In this document: in pieces, positions 26,227-35,599 of the stretch
How the letters are laid out: the number at the start of each line of letters is the position of its first letter
How positions within the stretch are numbered: position 1 is the stretch's first letter
Origin: Lachnospiraceae bacterium
GTDB taxonomy: Bacteria > Bacillota > Clostridia > Lachnospirales > Lachnospiraceae
DNA length: 64,000 nt
Direction: 5' to 3'
Assembly (NCBI GenBank): GCA_028689585.1
Contig: JAQVCW010000003.1
Coordinates: 62,001 to 126,000, forward strand
Program-made: the position numbers and the translations under genes
Notes under the pieces: generated by a model
Told to the model about the DNA's origin: nothing
The model's input: the letters and a program-made list of their open reading frames with translations, nothing else
The model's database searches: none

Positions 26227-27099
26227 TTAAGAATGCTGCTGTTCCTGCAAAAAACTCAAAAATCGTTCTACTCCGCCTCCCACTGTCCATACCTCTTTCG
26301 GACGCTCTCCAGGCACTGAGGATACATCGAAGAAATCCCCCTTTTTCGTCTGTTCCGTCAGCATAAAACTGTCGCTTCCAAAAATACCAGGTTCGATTCC
26401 CACATATTCATCTCCCCAAAAGGCGCAGTCCTCTGCTTGGATTTCCGCTTCCTCCCGCAGCCTCTGGAGGATCACATTTACATTGTCACTTTTACTGGAA
26501 ATTCCCACTTCCAGATATTTGGCATCGCAGGTGGGCACCACTGAAATTCCATAGCGCTTTCCCGTTTCCACGGACAGATCCAGAAGACTCTGCAGTCCTC
26601 CTGTAATTCCATGCTCCTTTAGCAGCGCTTTCAACTGTTCCACTTCATTTTCCTGCAAAAACAGATTATCGCCTCTCTGCTGCTTCACCATCAGGTCAAT
26701 CTTGCAGTAATTCGGCCTTGTAAATACAATATCCGTATCAAATCCATACTGATCCAGCAATTTAACATGAATATCAAAGCAAATTCTGTGAATATCCAGC
26801 AATTTGGACTTTTCTGGTATCTCGTCTGCAAATAAATGTGCCTTTCCGCTTTCGTCAAAGCTGTAATTAAAGGCTCCCCTGCCAAGTCCCAGATATAGAT
26901 TTTTTAATTCTGCCGGAGCAAACAGCCGCTCCAACTGTCCCCGGGCAATATTTTCAAAGGTGGTCCCGCTGACGATGACCAGCCGGATCCCCCGGGCCAG
27001 CAGCGGCTTCATAGCTGCCACCGTCTCATCTGCCGGAGCTTTTCGGGAGGTCACCGCTGTTCCGTCCCAGTCAAAAAAAATTGCTTTATACTTTTTCAA
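26227..27099 (-). CDS. HAD-superfamily hydrolase (sugar-phosphatase-like)
   Basis: A 290-residue HAD protein. FFDWDGTAVTSRKAP at the N-terminus is motif I with the nucleophile Asp. VIVSGT near residue 40 is motif II. CAFWGDEYVGIEPG near 235 supplies the metal-binding acidic residues of motif IV. The cap of about 120 residues between motifs is larger than in small phosphatases. It overlaps the GH65 gene by 14 bases, so the two act together. Beta-phosphoglucomutases often accompany GH65 phosphorylases, but motif II and the cap here look more like a phosphatase; I leave the reaction open. Confidence 0.8.
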   Translation of the reverse strand: MKKYKAIFFDWDGTAVTSRKAPADETVAAMKPLLARGIRLVIVSGTTFENIARGQLERLFAPAELKNLYLGLGRGAFNYSFDESGKAHLFADEIPEKSKLLDIHRICFDIHVKLLDQYGFDTDIVFTRPNYCKIDLMVKQQRGDNLFLQENEVEQLKALLKEHGITGGLQSLLDLSVETGKRYGISVVPTCDAKYLEVGISSKSDNVNVILQRLREEAEIQAEDCAFWGDEYVGIEPGIFGSDSFMLTEQTKKGDFFDVSSVPGERPKEVWTVGGGVERFLSFLQEQQHS

Positions 27100-29569
27100 T
27101 ATAGTTTCCTCCCTGCTGTAAATTTACCTTTTTCCCGTTTACAAAAAACTCCAGTTTCTCTCCCTGAAGCAGACGAAATTCGCTCTCCCGTGGGCGCAGT
27201 TCCACTTCCAGGAGCTGTCCCAAAACCTTCAGACGAAAAGTGCAGCCATCCCATTCCTGAGGAAGGTAAGGAGCAAAGTACAGCCGGTTTCCGGTGCAGT
27301 GAAGGCCTGCAAAACCGTTCACAATGGCCTGCCAGGTTCCTGCCATATTAGCTGCATGGATGCCGGCATAAAAATTATTGTGATAGTCATCCAGATCCAT
27401 TCGTGCTGACTGGGCAAAATAGCGGTATGCCTCTTCTTCATATCCGATATTGCTGGCCAGGATGCCAAAAATACAGGTGGACAGGGAAGAATGGTGCAGC
27501 GTTACCTCCTGATAAAAATCATAATTCCGCCTCAGCTCTTCTCTAGTAAAGAGATGGCTGTGCAGGTACATTCCCAAAATAGCGTCCGCCTGTTTGGACA
27601 TTCTGTGGCGCATAATGAACAGAGGATGATAATTTTCGTACAGCCATGCCCGTTTTTCCGGCGGAATCTTGTTCTCGTCCCAGGGCTTGCGCATCATAAA
27701 ACCGTCATCCATGGGATAAACCCGGCGCTCTTCATCGTATGGAAAATACATGTTGTCCACTATTTTTTTCCATAACTGGATTTCATCCACAGAAAAATCC
27801 AGTTTGCTGCACAGGCGGTCCAGACAGTCGGTAGTCATCAGATATTCCACCGCCTTTACTGCATCCCTCAAATGCTCTCTGGCCATCAGATTCGTGTAAA
27901 AATTATTATCCACCAACACATTGTACTCATCCGGTCCGGTCACATCACAGATACAGTATTTTCCGCCCCGACACCTGGCAAAGCTGCCCACATCCGCCCA
28001 TACTCTGGCCGTTTCGATCATCATCTCCGCTCCCATTTCCAGGAAAAAATCCACATCACCGGTTACCTGCAGATACAAAGCCAGTGCATATTCAATGTCC
28101 GCATTGATATGATACTGAGCTGTCCCCAGGGGATAATAGGTAGATGCCTCCTCCCCGTTGATGGTTCTCCAGGGATAAAGAGCTCCCTTGTCATGTCCCA
28201 GCACCCGCGCTCTGGCTCTGGCCTGGTCCAGCGTATGATAACGGTATTCCAGCAGCCTTCTGGCTGTTTCCGGCTCCGTGTAGATCAGCAGCGGCATCAC
28301 ATACATCTCGGTATCCCAGAAATAATGCCCCTCATACCCTTCTCCCGACAGTCCCTTAGCGCCCATTCCCGTCCGGCCGTCTCTTGCGGCGGACTGCATA
28401 ATATGAAACAGATTAAAGTGGATTCCCTGCTGGAGCTCATCATTTCCCCTGATCTTCACATCCGCGGTCTCCCAGTACCGGTGCATATAATCTTTCTGCT
28501 CCTGTTCCAGCGCTTCATAGCCGTCTCCTGCCGCTCTGTTGAGCTCTGCCAGCGTAAATGCTTCCAGTTCTTCCTGCTTCCTATCCAGATTGGAGGTATA
28601 GCAGATAAACTTATCCAGAATGCAGGTGTGTCCCGCAGTTCCATTCATCGAAATGCAGATCTCCCGTTCCAAAGCCCCCCCATTGCCTGTCATCCGCATG
28701 ACTTCTGCTCCCGCTTTGGCTGCATTCATCCGCTCAGCATCAGTTCCCGCTTCGGCTGCATTCATCTGCTCATCATCTGCTCCCGCTTCGGCTGCATTCA
28801 TCCGCTTATCATCAGCTCCCGCCGCCAATATCTCACCGCCCGAAATCCGGGCCAGATGCAGACTTGCGCAGGCCATCCTCAGTCCGCTGTTTTTCGCAGT
28901 CCCCTCGTAGTACAGCAGACCTAACGTATCTTCCCCGCACTCCTGGTACAGCTTTTGGGGTTCCAGTCTGCGTCCAAAGGGACCGTAATCCACAATGGGG
29001 TTTGTCTTTCTGGTATGGTTTTCCACATCCGCCTGCAGCTTTGATACAAAAGTAACTGAACCGTCAAAATTCAGCGGAGTCACACAATACCTCACTGCCA
29101 TTATGTTTTTCCGGCAAAGAGAAACCAGCCGTCTTATTTCGATCTGTATCCTTTTTCCAGAATCTGCCGTCCAGACCAGACTTCTGGTCAGGATGCCGTC
29201 CTTCATTCGCAGTATCCTCCGGTACTCCTCCACCTTTCCCTGGCGCATGTCAAACAGCTCTTCTCCCAGATACACCTTTGTTTCTTTCAGGTTCGGCAGA
29301 TTCAGCAATGACTGACTTTTTAACGGAGAACCGAAATTTGCTTCCCCATATCTGATCTCTTCGCTTTCATAAAAACCGTTGATGAAATTGCCCTCCAGAC
29401 CGGTATCAATATCAAAAGGATAAGCCTCTTCCAGCGTGCCCCGGGTTCCGATATAGCCATTGGACAATGCAAAGGTAGTTTCATTCCTGTAGTTATTCTC
29501 CACCAGAAATTCTGTTTCTGTTATGTTCCACGGCTCAATGGGGTAAATTGGTTTTTTGTCCAGATTCAT
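27086..29569 (-). CDS. Glycoside hydrolase family 65 disaccharide phosphorylase
   Basis: An 827-residue GH65 protein, slightly longer than typical members of about 760. Evidence: the N-terminal beta-sandwich start WNITETEFLVENNYRNETTF, GHYFWDTEMYVMPLLIYTEP at the entrance of the (alpha/alpha)6 barrel, TGPDEYNVLVDNNFYTN with the catalytic acid Glu, and HHSSLSTCIFGILA. GH65 enzymes phosphorolyse alpha-linked disaccharides such as maltose, kojibiose, nigerose or trehalose to beta-glucose 1-phosphate and glucose. An extra stretch near residues 250-290 has three MNAAEAGAD-type repeats. It works with the importer upstream, so the disaccharide is brought in intact. The linkage is not decidable here. 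Confidence 0.9.
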   Translation of the reverse strand: MNLDKKPIYPIEPWNITETEFLVENNYRNETTFALSNGYIGTRGTLEEAYPFDIDTGLEGNFINGFYESEEIRYGEANFGSPLKSQSLLNLPNLKETKVYLGEELFDMRQGKVEEYRRILRMKDGILTRSLVWTADSGKRIQIEIRRLVSLCRKNIMAVRYCVTPLNFDGSVTFVSKLQADVENHTRKTNPIVDYGPFGRRLEPQKLYQECGEDTLGLLYYEGTAKNSGLRMACASLHLARISGGEILAAGADDKRMNAAEAGADDEQMNAAEAGTDAERMNAAKAGAEVMRMTGNGGALEREICISMNGTAGHTCILDKFICYTSNLDRKQEELEAFTLAELNRAAGDGYEALEQEQKDYMHRYWETADVKIRGNDELQQGIHFNLFHIMQSAARDGRTGMGAKGLSGEGYEGHYFWDTEMYVMPLLIYTEPETARRLLEYRYHTLDQARARARVLGHDKGALYPWRTINGEEASTYYPLGTAQYHINADIEYALALYLQVTGDVDFFLEMGAEMMIETARVWADVGSFARCRGGKYCICDVTGPDEYNVLVDNNFYTNLMAREHLRDAVKAVEYLMTTDCLDRLCSKLDFSVDEIQLWKKIVDNMYFPYDEERRVYPMDDGFMMRKPWDENKIPPEKRAWLYENYHPLFIMRHRMSKQADAILGMYLHSHLFTREELRRNYDFYQEVTLHHSSLSTCIFGILASNIGYEEEAYRYFAQSARMDLDDYHNNFYAGIHAANMAGTWQAIVNGFAGLHCTGNRLYFAPYLPQEWDGCTFRLKVLGQLLEVELRPRESEFRLLQGEKLEFFVNGKKVNLQQGGNYIEKV
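28708..28815 (-). repeat. 36-bp in-frame minisatellite in the GH65 gene
   Basis: Three consecutive 36-bp units (28708-28743, 28744-28779, 28780-28815), each encoding a MNAAEAGA-containing dodecapeptide. It lies between the N-terminal domain and the catalytic barrel, probably an exposed loop. Confidence 0.88.
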
Positions 29570-29578
29570 AGTTTCCTC

Positions 29579-30445
29579 CTATTTTGCTTTGCTCTGCCGC
29601 ATCCGCCAGAATATTTCCTCATTTTTAATAAATGCCATTAAAAAGTCATATGCTCCCGGCTCCAGTGCGGTTTCATACTGAAGCAATGCCTGATATTTCA
29701 GGTTGTCCGCCCCCAGAGCCACATTCATTTCCTCCGGTACGTGAACACAGATTCGATCTTCCCAGCCATGCCCCGCCGGAAGGCAATTCCCCGGGTTACT
29801 ATATTGTGCACTCCCCCGCTCCGGCCAGATTTCATCTCCCGCTCCGGAATGGACCAGACCGGTCAGAAGATCGGGAGCATATTCCTTCTGTTCATCCAGT
29901 ACCTCACAGATAAACCGATACAGGGCACTGTGATCCCCATGCTGATCGCAGTCCGCAGTTGTGATGATACAGTCCGCTTTCATTTCTGCAATGATCTCTC
30001 TTAAGTCACTTTTAAAATCATCCCTGCAGTAATTGGCATGATCACCGTACTTCTCCCAGTGATATTCCGGCTTTTCTTCCAACCCATACGTTCTGTCCGT
30101 GCAGAAAGACGAATATTTCTTCTGACCATCTTTCTCCTGATATAAGTGTGTCAGAAAACTGTCCGCCTCCGGCATCCCCGTATCCGCATATCCCAGAATA
30201 TGAATATGCTGTCTGGAAACGCCCAGCAGTTCCAGGCCCTTCAGCGTTTCTCTCAGTCTGGTCCGCCCCGCGCTAAAATCCCTGCATCCATAATCCCCGT
30301 TGGTAACCATTACCACATCCACCGGAATCTGCTGACCTGCCGCATGCCTTATCACTCCGGCACACAGCAGAATTTCATCATCCTGATGCGGAACGATGAT
30401 CAGCAGATGATTTCCCATTCCGTTTACTCTGTCCATAACTGTCAT
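29579..30445 (-). CDS. PIG-L family deacetylase
   Basis: A 288-residue zinc-dependent PIG-L/LmbE-type deacetylase. VPHQDDEILLCAGVIRHA near residue 17 is the metal-binding PHPDDE motif with Gln for Pro. TNGDYG, the central YADTGMPEADSF and DCDQHGDHSALYRFICEVL with the third metal ligand complete the site. Such enzymes remove acetyl groups from N-acetylglucosaminyl compounds. It lies between sugar importer permeases and the GH65 gene, so the imported sugar may be N-acylated or carry an amino sugar. There is no signal peptide, so it acts in the cytosol. Confidence 0.87.
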   Translation of the reverse strand: MTVMDRVNGMGNHLLIIVPHQDDEILLCAGVIRHAAGQQIPVDVVMVTNGDYGCRDFSAGRTRLRETLKGLELLGVSRQHIHILGYADTGMPEADSFLTHLYQEKDGQKKYSSFCTDRTYGLEEKPEYHWEKYGDHANYCRDDFKSDLREIIAEMKADCIITTADCDQHGDHSALYRFICEVLDEQKEYAPDLLTGLVHSGAGDEIWPERGSAQYSNPGNCLPAGHGWEDRICVHVPEEMNVALGADNLKYQALLQYETALEPGAYDFLMAFIKNEEIFWRMRQSKAK

Positions 30446-30470
30446 TTATCCTCATCCTTTCCTGAGACGT

Positions 30471-31301
30471 TTAGCCCTTCACCGCTCCTGCCGCTACTCC
30501 TGCGATAATATATTTCTGCATGAATACATAGAAGATCATCAGCGGCGCAACACCCAGCATCAGCATCGGGAACAGGGCCGTCCAGTCGGTGGAGAACTGT
30601 CCGATATTTCTGGTCACCTCCTGGAGAATGACGTCATTCTCCCGGCTCTGTAAAAACAGCAGCGGTGTCATAAATTCGTTCCATACATTCAGCGTCACGA
30701 TGATAACCACCGTAGAAATAACCGGTTTCAGCAGCGGCAGCACAATGCTGAAAAACTTCCGCAGTACGGAGCAGCCGTCAATCGCCGCCGCTTCCTCCAG
30801 CTCTTTTGGTACCGTAGATTCAATAAATTCCTTAAACAAAAATACCGCCTGAGGCGTATTGATCGCCACATCCACCAGAATCACCGCAAACAGCGTATTC
30901 ATCAAATTCAGGTTCTTTACGATTTTATACAGACTGACAATATTCATCTGAAACGGCACGATCAGGCCGGCTAAAAACAGCAGAAACATCCGGTTTCCCA
31001 ATTTCGTCTTGGTTCTTGCCAGCGCATATCCCGCCATGGAACCGAAAATCACGATTAAAAATACGGAGGCCGCCGTGATAAACAGTGTATTTCCAAATGC
31101 TCTGGGAAACTCCATGTTAACCCATGCATCAATGTAGTTTTGTATCTGGGGCATGGACGGCAGAGCCAGAGGAGCCGCCGTTGCCTCCTGTGGATTTTTC
31201 AGTGTGGTCACGATCAGATAATAAATCGGAATAAACCAGATCACAGCCAGCAGGATCATGATAATTTCGGTAACTGCTAAATTTCTCTTCGCTTTTCTCA
31301 T
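30471..31301 (-). CDS. Carbohydrate ABC transporter permease, MalG-like
   Basis: A 276-residue permease with six helices and the EAA loop EEAAAIDGCSVLRKFFSIVLPLLKP. It matches the second (MalG) permease type of CUT1 sugar importers. It overlaps the first permease gene by four bases. The set lacks its own ATPase; CUT1 systems of this kind normally borrow a shared MsmX-type ATPase encoded elsewhere (established for Firmicutes, inferred here). Confidence 0.93.
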   Translation of the reverse strand: MRKAKRNLAVTEIIMILLAVIWFIPIYYLIVTTLKNPQEATAAPLALPSMPQIQNYIDAWVNMEFPRAFGNTLFITAASVFLIVIFGSMAGYALARTKTKLGNRMFLLFLAGLIVPFQMNIVSLYKIVKNLNLMNTLFAVILVDVAINTPQAVFLFKEFIESTVPKELEEAAAIDGCSVLRKFFSIVLPLLKPVISTVVIIVTLNVWNEFMTPLLFLQSRENDVILQEVTRNIGQFSTDWTALFPMLMLGVAPLMIFYVFMQKYIIAGVAAGAVKG

Positions 31302-32197
31302 TGGATCGCCTCACTCCATTTCCCCATTAATTTAGTCACAACTGCACTGATAGCCAGTACGATAATGAAGAAGCATACGCCAAAGGCCGCACCGGTGCTG
31401 TAGAAACCATCTGAAATTCCTTTTTTCATCATGACAGTCATGACGGTCTGGGTAGAATTGCCCGGCCCCCCCGAAGTCATGGAATAAATGATATCAAATA
31501 CCTTCATTCCGCCGATCAGTCCGGTTACCACGATAATCTTCACGGACGGGCACATCAGCGGCAGAGTCACATAAAAGAATTTTTTCAGACCGGAGGCTCC
31601 GTCAATATCCGCCGCCTCGTACAGCTCCGGTGAAATGCTCTGCAGATTTGCCAGATAGATAACCATGGCCCAGCCGGTCCACTGCCATATCTGGGTGAGG
31701 ATAACGGAATACAGCGCATTGTTGGCCTGAAAGAAATTAAAGGTTCCAAAGCCAAGCTGGTGAAGCAGATTGTTGATCAGACCAAAGTCTGAAGATGACA
31801 TGATAAAATTCCAGAGATAACCGATGATCAGAGAACTGAACACAGCCGGGAAGAAAAATACTGCTCTTAACAGATTTCTCGTCTTCAGCTTTTTGTTGAG
31901 CAGCACTGCCAGAGGCAGTCCCAGAACCGTCTGGAAAAAAGTGAGTAAAATAGCATAAATAACAGAATTTTTAATTGCCGTCAGCATCATGGGCGTCTGA
32001 AATACCTTCAGATAATTTTTAATCCCCACAAAGCTCAGATTGATCGGATTCATATCAGTATAGTCAGTAAAGCTGTAAAATACCGTATACAAAAACGGCA
32101 GGATACTGAATACCAGATAAATCACCAGTGCCGGAAGAATAAATATCACAAAATATTTTCCCAGCGAATTGGCTTCTAATTTCTTTTTTTGCACCAT
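31298..32197 (-). CDS. Sugar ABC transporter permease, MalF-like
   Basis: A 299-residue permease with six helices and the EAA loop YEAADIDGASGLKKFFYVTLPLMCP. It is the first permease of the CUT1 importer. An open frame runs up to 32266, but that part encodes a basic peptide over an inverted repeat; GAGGG about eight bases before ATG 32197 and a hydrophobic first helix soon after support 32197. It is separated from the binding-protein gene by a hairpin. Confidence 0.92.
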   Translation of the reverse strand: MVQKKKLEANSLGKYFVIFILPALVIYLVFSILPFLYTVFYSFTDYTDMNPINLSFVGIKNYLKVFQTPMMLTAIKNSVIYAILLTFFQTVLGLPLAVLLNKKLKTRNLLRAVFFFPAVFSSLIIGYLWNFIMSSSDFGLINNLLHQLGFGTFNFFQANNALYSVILTQIWQWTGWAMVIYLANLQSISPELYEAADIDGASGLKKFFYVTLPLMCPSVKIIVVTGLIGGMKVFDIIYSMTSGGPGNSTQTVMTVMMKKGISDGFYSTGAAFGVCFFIIVLAISAVVTKLMGKWSEAIQ

Positions 32198-32243
32198 AAT
32201 CGTTTCCCTCTTCCCCAAATAATGAAATATCGCCTGTTTTGAG

Positions 32244-32292
32244 CGCAAAAATACCCCAGGTGCCATTTGCAGACACTTGAGGCACGTTTGCG
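32244..32292 (-). other. Intercistronic hairpin between binding-protein and permease genes
   Basis: Nested inverted repeat CGCAAA (32244-32249) / TTTGCG (32287-32292) and GTGCC (32260-32264) / GGCAC (32281-32285). It lies after the binding-protein stop. Hairpins at this place in sugar importer operons commonly stabilise the upstream transcript, or partly terminate, so that more binding protein than permease is made. Confidence 0.55.
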
Positions 32293-32376
32293 TTCCATTT
32301 TTCTGTTAATTGCTTTATTATAATTCAACTTTTATATAATGCTCAGCTCCTCCATTCAAAGCTGAACTTATAACAT

Positions 32377-33627
32377 TTATTTTTCCAGCAGTTCCTGTAC
32401 TGCCACATCTACATTCTGCAGCGTGGCGCTCAAATCCTGCTCACCCAGCAGATAGGACTGCATTTCGGTTCCATAAGTCTCATGAGCCGGTGCGCCTGCG
32501 CCCCATTCATTCCATGGGCAGTAAACATTTCCGGCATCCAATGCAGGTGCTGCGCTGGTATAGGCTTCTGGAAGTTCAAAGCTGGCACCTTCCAGATAAG
32601 AAGATCCGCCCTGATTGTTTTCCCAGAGAGCAGCCTGGCCCTCTACGGAAGACAGCGCTTCTACGATCTTCATTGCCGCTTCTTTATTTGCAGAATTCGC
32701 ATTCACTGCAAAGCCGCAGCCCGGGCCGCCGATCAGCCATCCGGCGCTGGTAGTGGTTCCATAAAATGGCATCATGTCGATTTGAAGATCCGGATTTTTG
32801 CTGGTGATCGCCTCCAGATCCCATGGACCGGAGCAGAACATGGCAGCGTCGCCGGAAGCAAACTGTTCCAGAGCCTGGTCATGATCAATTCCTGTCATAT
32901 CCGTGGTATAAACGCCTTCTGTAATCATTTCAGACCATTTCTCCAGATACGTATTCCAGGTGCCGTCCAGAGTCACTTCTCCATTGCGGTACTGTTCTCC
33001 GAAGGACTTACCTTCCTCTGTTGAGAGGTATTCTGCCGCTACGAATGCCATGGAATTTTTCAGCATCGGCTCCCATGACTTCAGACCGGCTGCCAGTGGG
33101 GTGATCCCCAGCTCCTGAAACTTTTTACAAACCTGAATGTACTCGTCAAACGTGGTTGGCAGTTCAATATTGTTGTCTGTAAAAATCTGTTTGTTAAAAT
33201 AAATTCCTTCAAACCAACTGATCCCAGGCAGAGCATAGACGCTGCCATCGTAAGAATATACACTGGTGCCTGCATCGGAATAAAGCGCTCCCAGATCGTT
33301 AAGAGGCTCCAGATAGCCAAGTCTGGCGTGTTTCAGAGAGGAGCCCGGAGACTCGCAGATGATATCCGGTCCTTCGCCTGCGGATAGCTGAGTGTCCACG
33401 ATCGTATCATAGTTGGAGTTGTCAATAAACTGATACTCGATCTCCACATCAGGCACATTTTCCGCCAGATAATCCAGCAGCGCCTGCACTGTATCCTCGC
33501 TGTTCCAGTAGGTCATACGGATTTTGGTTTTCTCTCCTTCGGATGCGAAGGCTGCCGTTCCTGTCCCCAGGACCATGCCTGCTGCCATGGCTGAGCATAA
33601 AATTGTGCTGACTAATTTCTTATTCAT
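32377..33627 (-). CDS. Carbohydrate ABC transporter substrate-binding protein, family 1
   Basis: A 416-residue exported binding protein of the CUT1 class. The signal peptide (about 1-29, ending AAFASEGEK) has no lipobox cysteine, as with the other importer in this window, so membrane attachment may be by the uncleaved helix or absent. GDAAMFCSGPWDLEAI and NNQGGSSYLEGASFELP are typical of sugar-binding members. It is downstream of the YesMN-like pair and upstream of two permeases. The ligand is likely an oligosaccharide that GH65 and PIG-L then process. Confidence 0.9.
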   Translation of the reverse strand: MNKKLVSTILCSAMAAGMVLGTGTAAFASEGEKTKIRMTYWNSEDTVQALLDYLAENVPDVEIEYQFIDNSNYDTIVDTQLSAGEGPDIICESPGSSLKHARLGYLEPLNDLGALYSDAGTSVYSYDGSVYALPGISWFEGIYFNKQIFTDNNIELPTTFDEYIQVCKKFQELGITPLAAGLKSWEPMLKNSMAFVAAEYLSTEEGKSFGEQYRNGEVTLDGTWNTYLEKWSEMITEGVYTTDMTGIDHDQALEQFASGDAAMFCSGPWDLEAITSKNPDLQIDMMPFYGTTTSAGWLIGGPGCGFAVNANSANKEAAMKIVEALSSVEGQAALWENNQGGSSYLEGASFELPEAYTSAAPALDAGNVYCPWNEWGAGAPAHETYGTEMQSYLLGEQDLSATLQNVDVAVQELLEK

Positions 33628-33650
33628 ATTATTTCCTCCCTTTCGTTAAG

Positions 33651-33676
33651 GTCAGTCCGTCCTAAAGGCTGACACA
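33651..33676 (-). repeat. Intercistronic hairpin element, degenerate copy G
   Basis: GTCAG..CTGAC arms flanking TCCGTCCTAAAGG, a shortened relative of the hairpin family, ending 23 bases before the binding-protein start. The central TTGCC/GGCAA stem is lost. Confidence 0.45.
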
Positions 33677-33803
33677 TTATCTTTGGACCGGTTGCTTTAC
33701 TGCCGGTAACCGTTCCCGCTTTTGTTATCTTTATTATAGTTTTCAAAGAGGAAAGTTAATATAATACTTTTTTTAGAAAGTTAGCACTTTCTTTAGAACC
33801 CAT

Positions 33804-35564
33804 TCACAGCCTTTCCAAACCGATTCCGGACGATATGCCGCTTCTTATTTTCACGGTAAAGCAAACCAGCCCGTCCTCCGATATTCTGGTGAAAATGCCG
33901 CATTCCCTGTCATAATACATGCGAATCCGCTCCTGGATATTATAAATTCCATATCCCTTTCCCGGCTCTTCCAGGATTTTCTGAAGCTGCGCTTCCTCCA
34001 TCATGGGCCCGTTGTTATAGATATGAAACTCCAAAAACTCGGCTCCCGGAACATATTCCACCCGGATCATCCCCCGTTGCCCTTCTTCGCAGCAGTCGAT
34101 GCCATGGCAGATCGCATTTTCCACAATAGGCTGCAGCAGAAAATTGGGCATTTCATAGTCCATTCCTTCCTGTGGAATTTGATATTCAATCTCAAATCCA
34201 TCCTCATGAGTCCGGCTCTGGATCTCCAGATAAGCCCGGACATTTTCCAATTCATTGTACACCGTGGTGATCTGCTTTCCGCCGTTTAGGGTGGTCCGGT
34301 AGAATTTCGCCAGAAGCCCGGTGATATCCGCGATGGAATCCTCATTGGCCCGTATCGCTTTCCATTTGATACTGGAGAGACAGTTATAGAGGAAATGTGG
34401 ATTGATCATGGCCTGCAGCGCTTTCAGCTCCGTGGCCCGCTTTTCCAGTCCCATCTGATAAACCTGGTTCATCATCTCATCAATCTTTTTGCTCATGACA
34501 TCAAAGCTGTGGGCCACCACACCGATTTCATCGGTATAGCCGGTTTCTGTCACAATCTCAAACTCGCCCCGCCCCACCTTTTCCGCACAATGCTTTAAAT
34601 TGAGGATACGGGAACTGAGTATTTTGGAAAGCACGCTGATCAGAACCGTGATGATCAGCAGGCAGATGCCAATCAATAGCAGTGTAGTCTGCAAAATGCC
34701 ATTCATATCCTCCGCAATTTCTTTTTTGTCCACATAATAAAAAAGCTGCCAGCCATTGTCCAGGAGCTCACCGCCGCACAGAAGGTATCTGCCGGTTTCC
34801 AAAAATCGTATTTTCTCCTGCGTTGCTGCCTCCGACTGCCATCTTTTCTGCAATACATTTCGGATTTCGGCTTCCAGCTCGGTATCCTCCAGCGCCCTTC
34901 CGGCGATCTGCTCTCCGTTTTCATTCACCAGCAGCACTCCGTTTTCTTTAAACTGAGACTGATAGATGGCATCTGTGAACCGGTTTGCATACACCTCCAG
35001 CTTCATCACTCCAATTGGTTTGGAGGAAGTGGCCGCATCCAGCAGCGGCCTGGTCGCATACAGCGCCCCATCCTCCAGCGTCCACAAAGACTGGTAATTC
35101 GTCTGATGATAATCATACCAGGCTTGATTTTCACACTCTTTTTCCGTTTTCAGAAAGCTGCCCAGCTCCTGGCTGATACAGGGCGAATAAATCTCAATGC
35201 CCTTAATGTTCCGGTCACTGGTGATAAAGTACCAGAATACAGGCTCCACGGACCGGTTCAGTTCCTGGGCCAGCGCAGGCGTATTTTCGCTCCCTTTTTC
35301 CAGTCTTTCCCGAAAGCTGGAATTATAGGAAAGGTATTTCAGATTATCCTCTTCTCTGGAAACATTGGTCTGCATATTGTAGGCAATGGAATCCACATTG
35401 CTTTTCATGGTATCCTTTGTCTGTATCAGCAGATTTTTCCGTGCGATATGGTAAGAATAAGAGCCCAGCACCACCAGCGGCAGCAGCACCAGGATCAGAT
35501 AGCTGATCACCAGCTTCCGACGGATGGAGGCCTTTCCATAATACCATTCCAACAATTTTTTCAT
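33804..35564 (-). CDS. YesM-like sensor histidine kinase
   Basis: A 586-residue membrane kinase: N-terminal helix (about 18-38), an extracellular Cache-type domain of some 250 residues, a second helix near 290-312 (ILQTTLLLIGICLLIITVLI), HAMP, a His_kinase domain with INPHFLYNCLSSIKWKAI (phospho-His) and a HATPase with NFLLQPIVENAICHGI and KGYGIYNIQERI. This type senses extracellular carbohydrate and partners an AraC-type regulator. It starts downstream of the regulator gene and precedes the importer. Confidence 0.93.
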   Translation of the reverse strand: MKKLLEWYYGKASIRRKLVISYLILVLLPLVVLGSYSYHIARKNLLIQTKDTMKSNVDSIAYNMQTNVSREEDNLKYLSYNSSFRERLEKGSENTPALAQELNRSVEPVFWYFITSDRNIKGIEIYSPCISQELGSFLKTEKECENQAWYDYHQTNYQSLWTLEDGALYATRPLLDAATSSKPIGVMKLEVYANRFTDAIYQSQFKENGVLLVNENGEQIAGRALEDTELEAEIRNVLQKRWQSEAATQEKIRFLETGRYLLCGGELLDNGWQLFYYVDKKEIAEDMNGILQTTLLLIGICLLIITVLISVLSKILSSRILNLKHCAEKVGRGEFEIVTETGYTDEIGVVAHSFDVMSKKIDEMMNQVYQMGLEKRATELKALQAMINPHFLYNCLSSIKWKAIRANEDSIADITGLLAKFYRTTLNGGKQITTVYNELENVRAYLEIQSRTHEDGFEIEYQIPQEGMDYEMPNFLLQPIVENAICHGIDCCEEGQRGMIRVEYVPGAEFLEFHIYNNGPMMEEAQLQKILEEPGKGYGIYNIQERIRMYYDRECGIFTRISEDGLVCFTVKIRSGISSGIGLERL

Positions 35565-35579
35565 CTGAATATCCTTTCC

Positions 35580-35599
35580 CGGAACATCCGCCCATTCTA
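35580..35599 (-). repeat. Intercistronic hairpin element, truncated copy F
   Basis: The sequence GGAACATCCGCCCATTCTA matches one arm of the element family. The other arm is missing, and the regulator stop codon falls within it. It ends 15 bases before the histidine kinase start, the same place as full copies. Confidence 0.5.

Noticed and set aside
26391-26410. tRNA-like GGTTCGATTCC motif
   Set aside because: It lies inside the HAD gene and no cloverleaf can be drawn around it.
27872-28924. 350-codon plus-strand ORF
   Set aside because: It is antisense to the GH65 gene, has no family motif, and the GH65 frame has full catalytic motifs.
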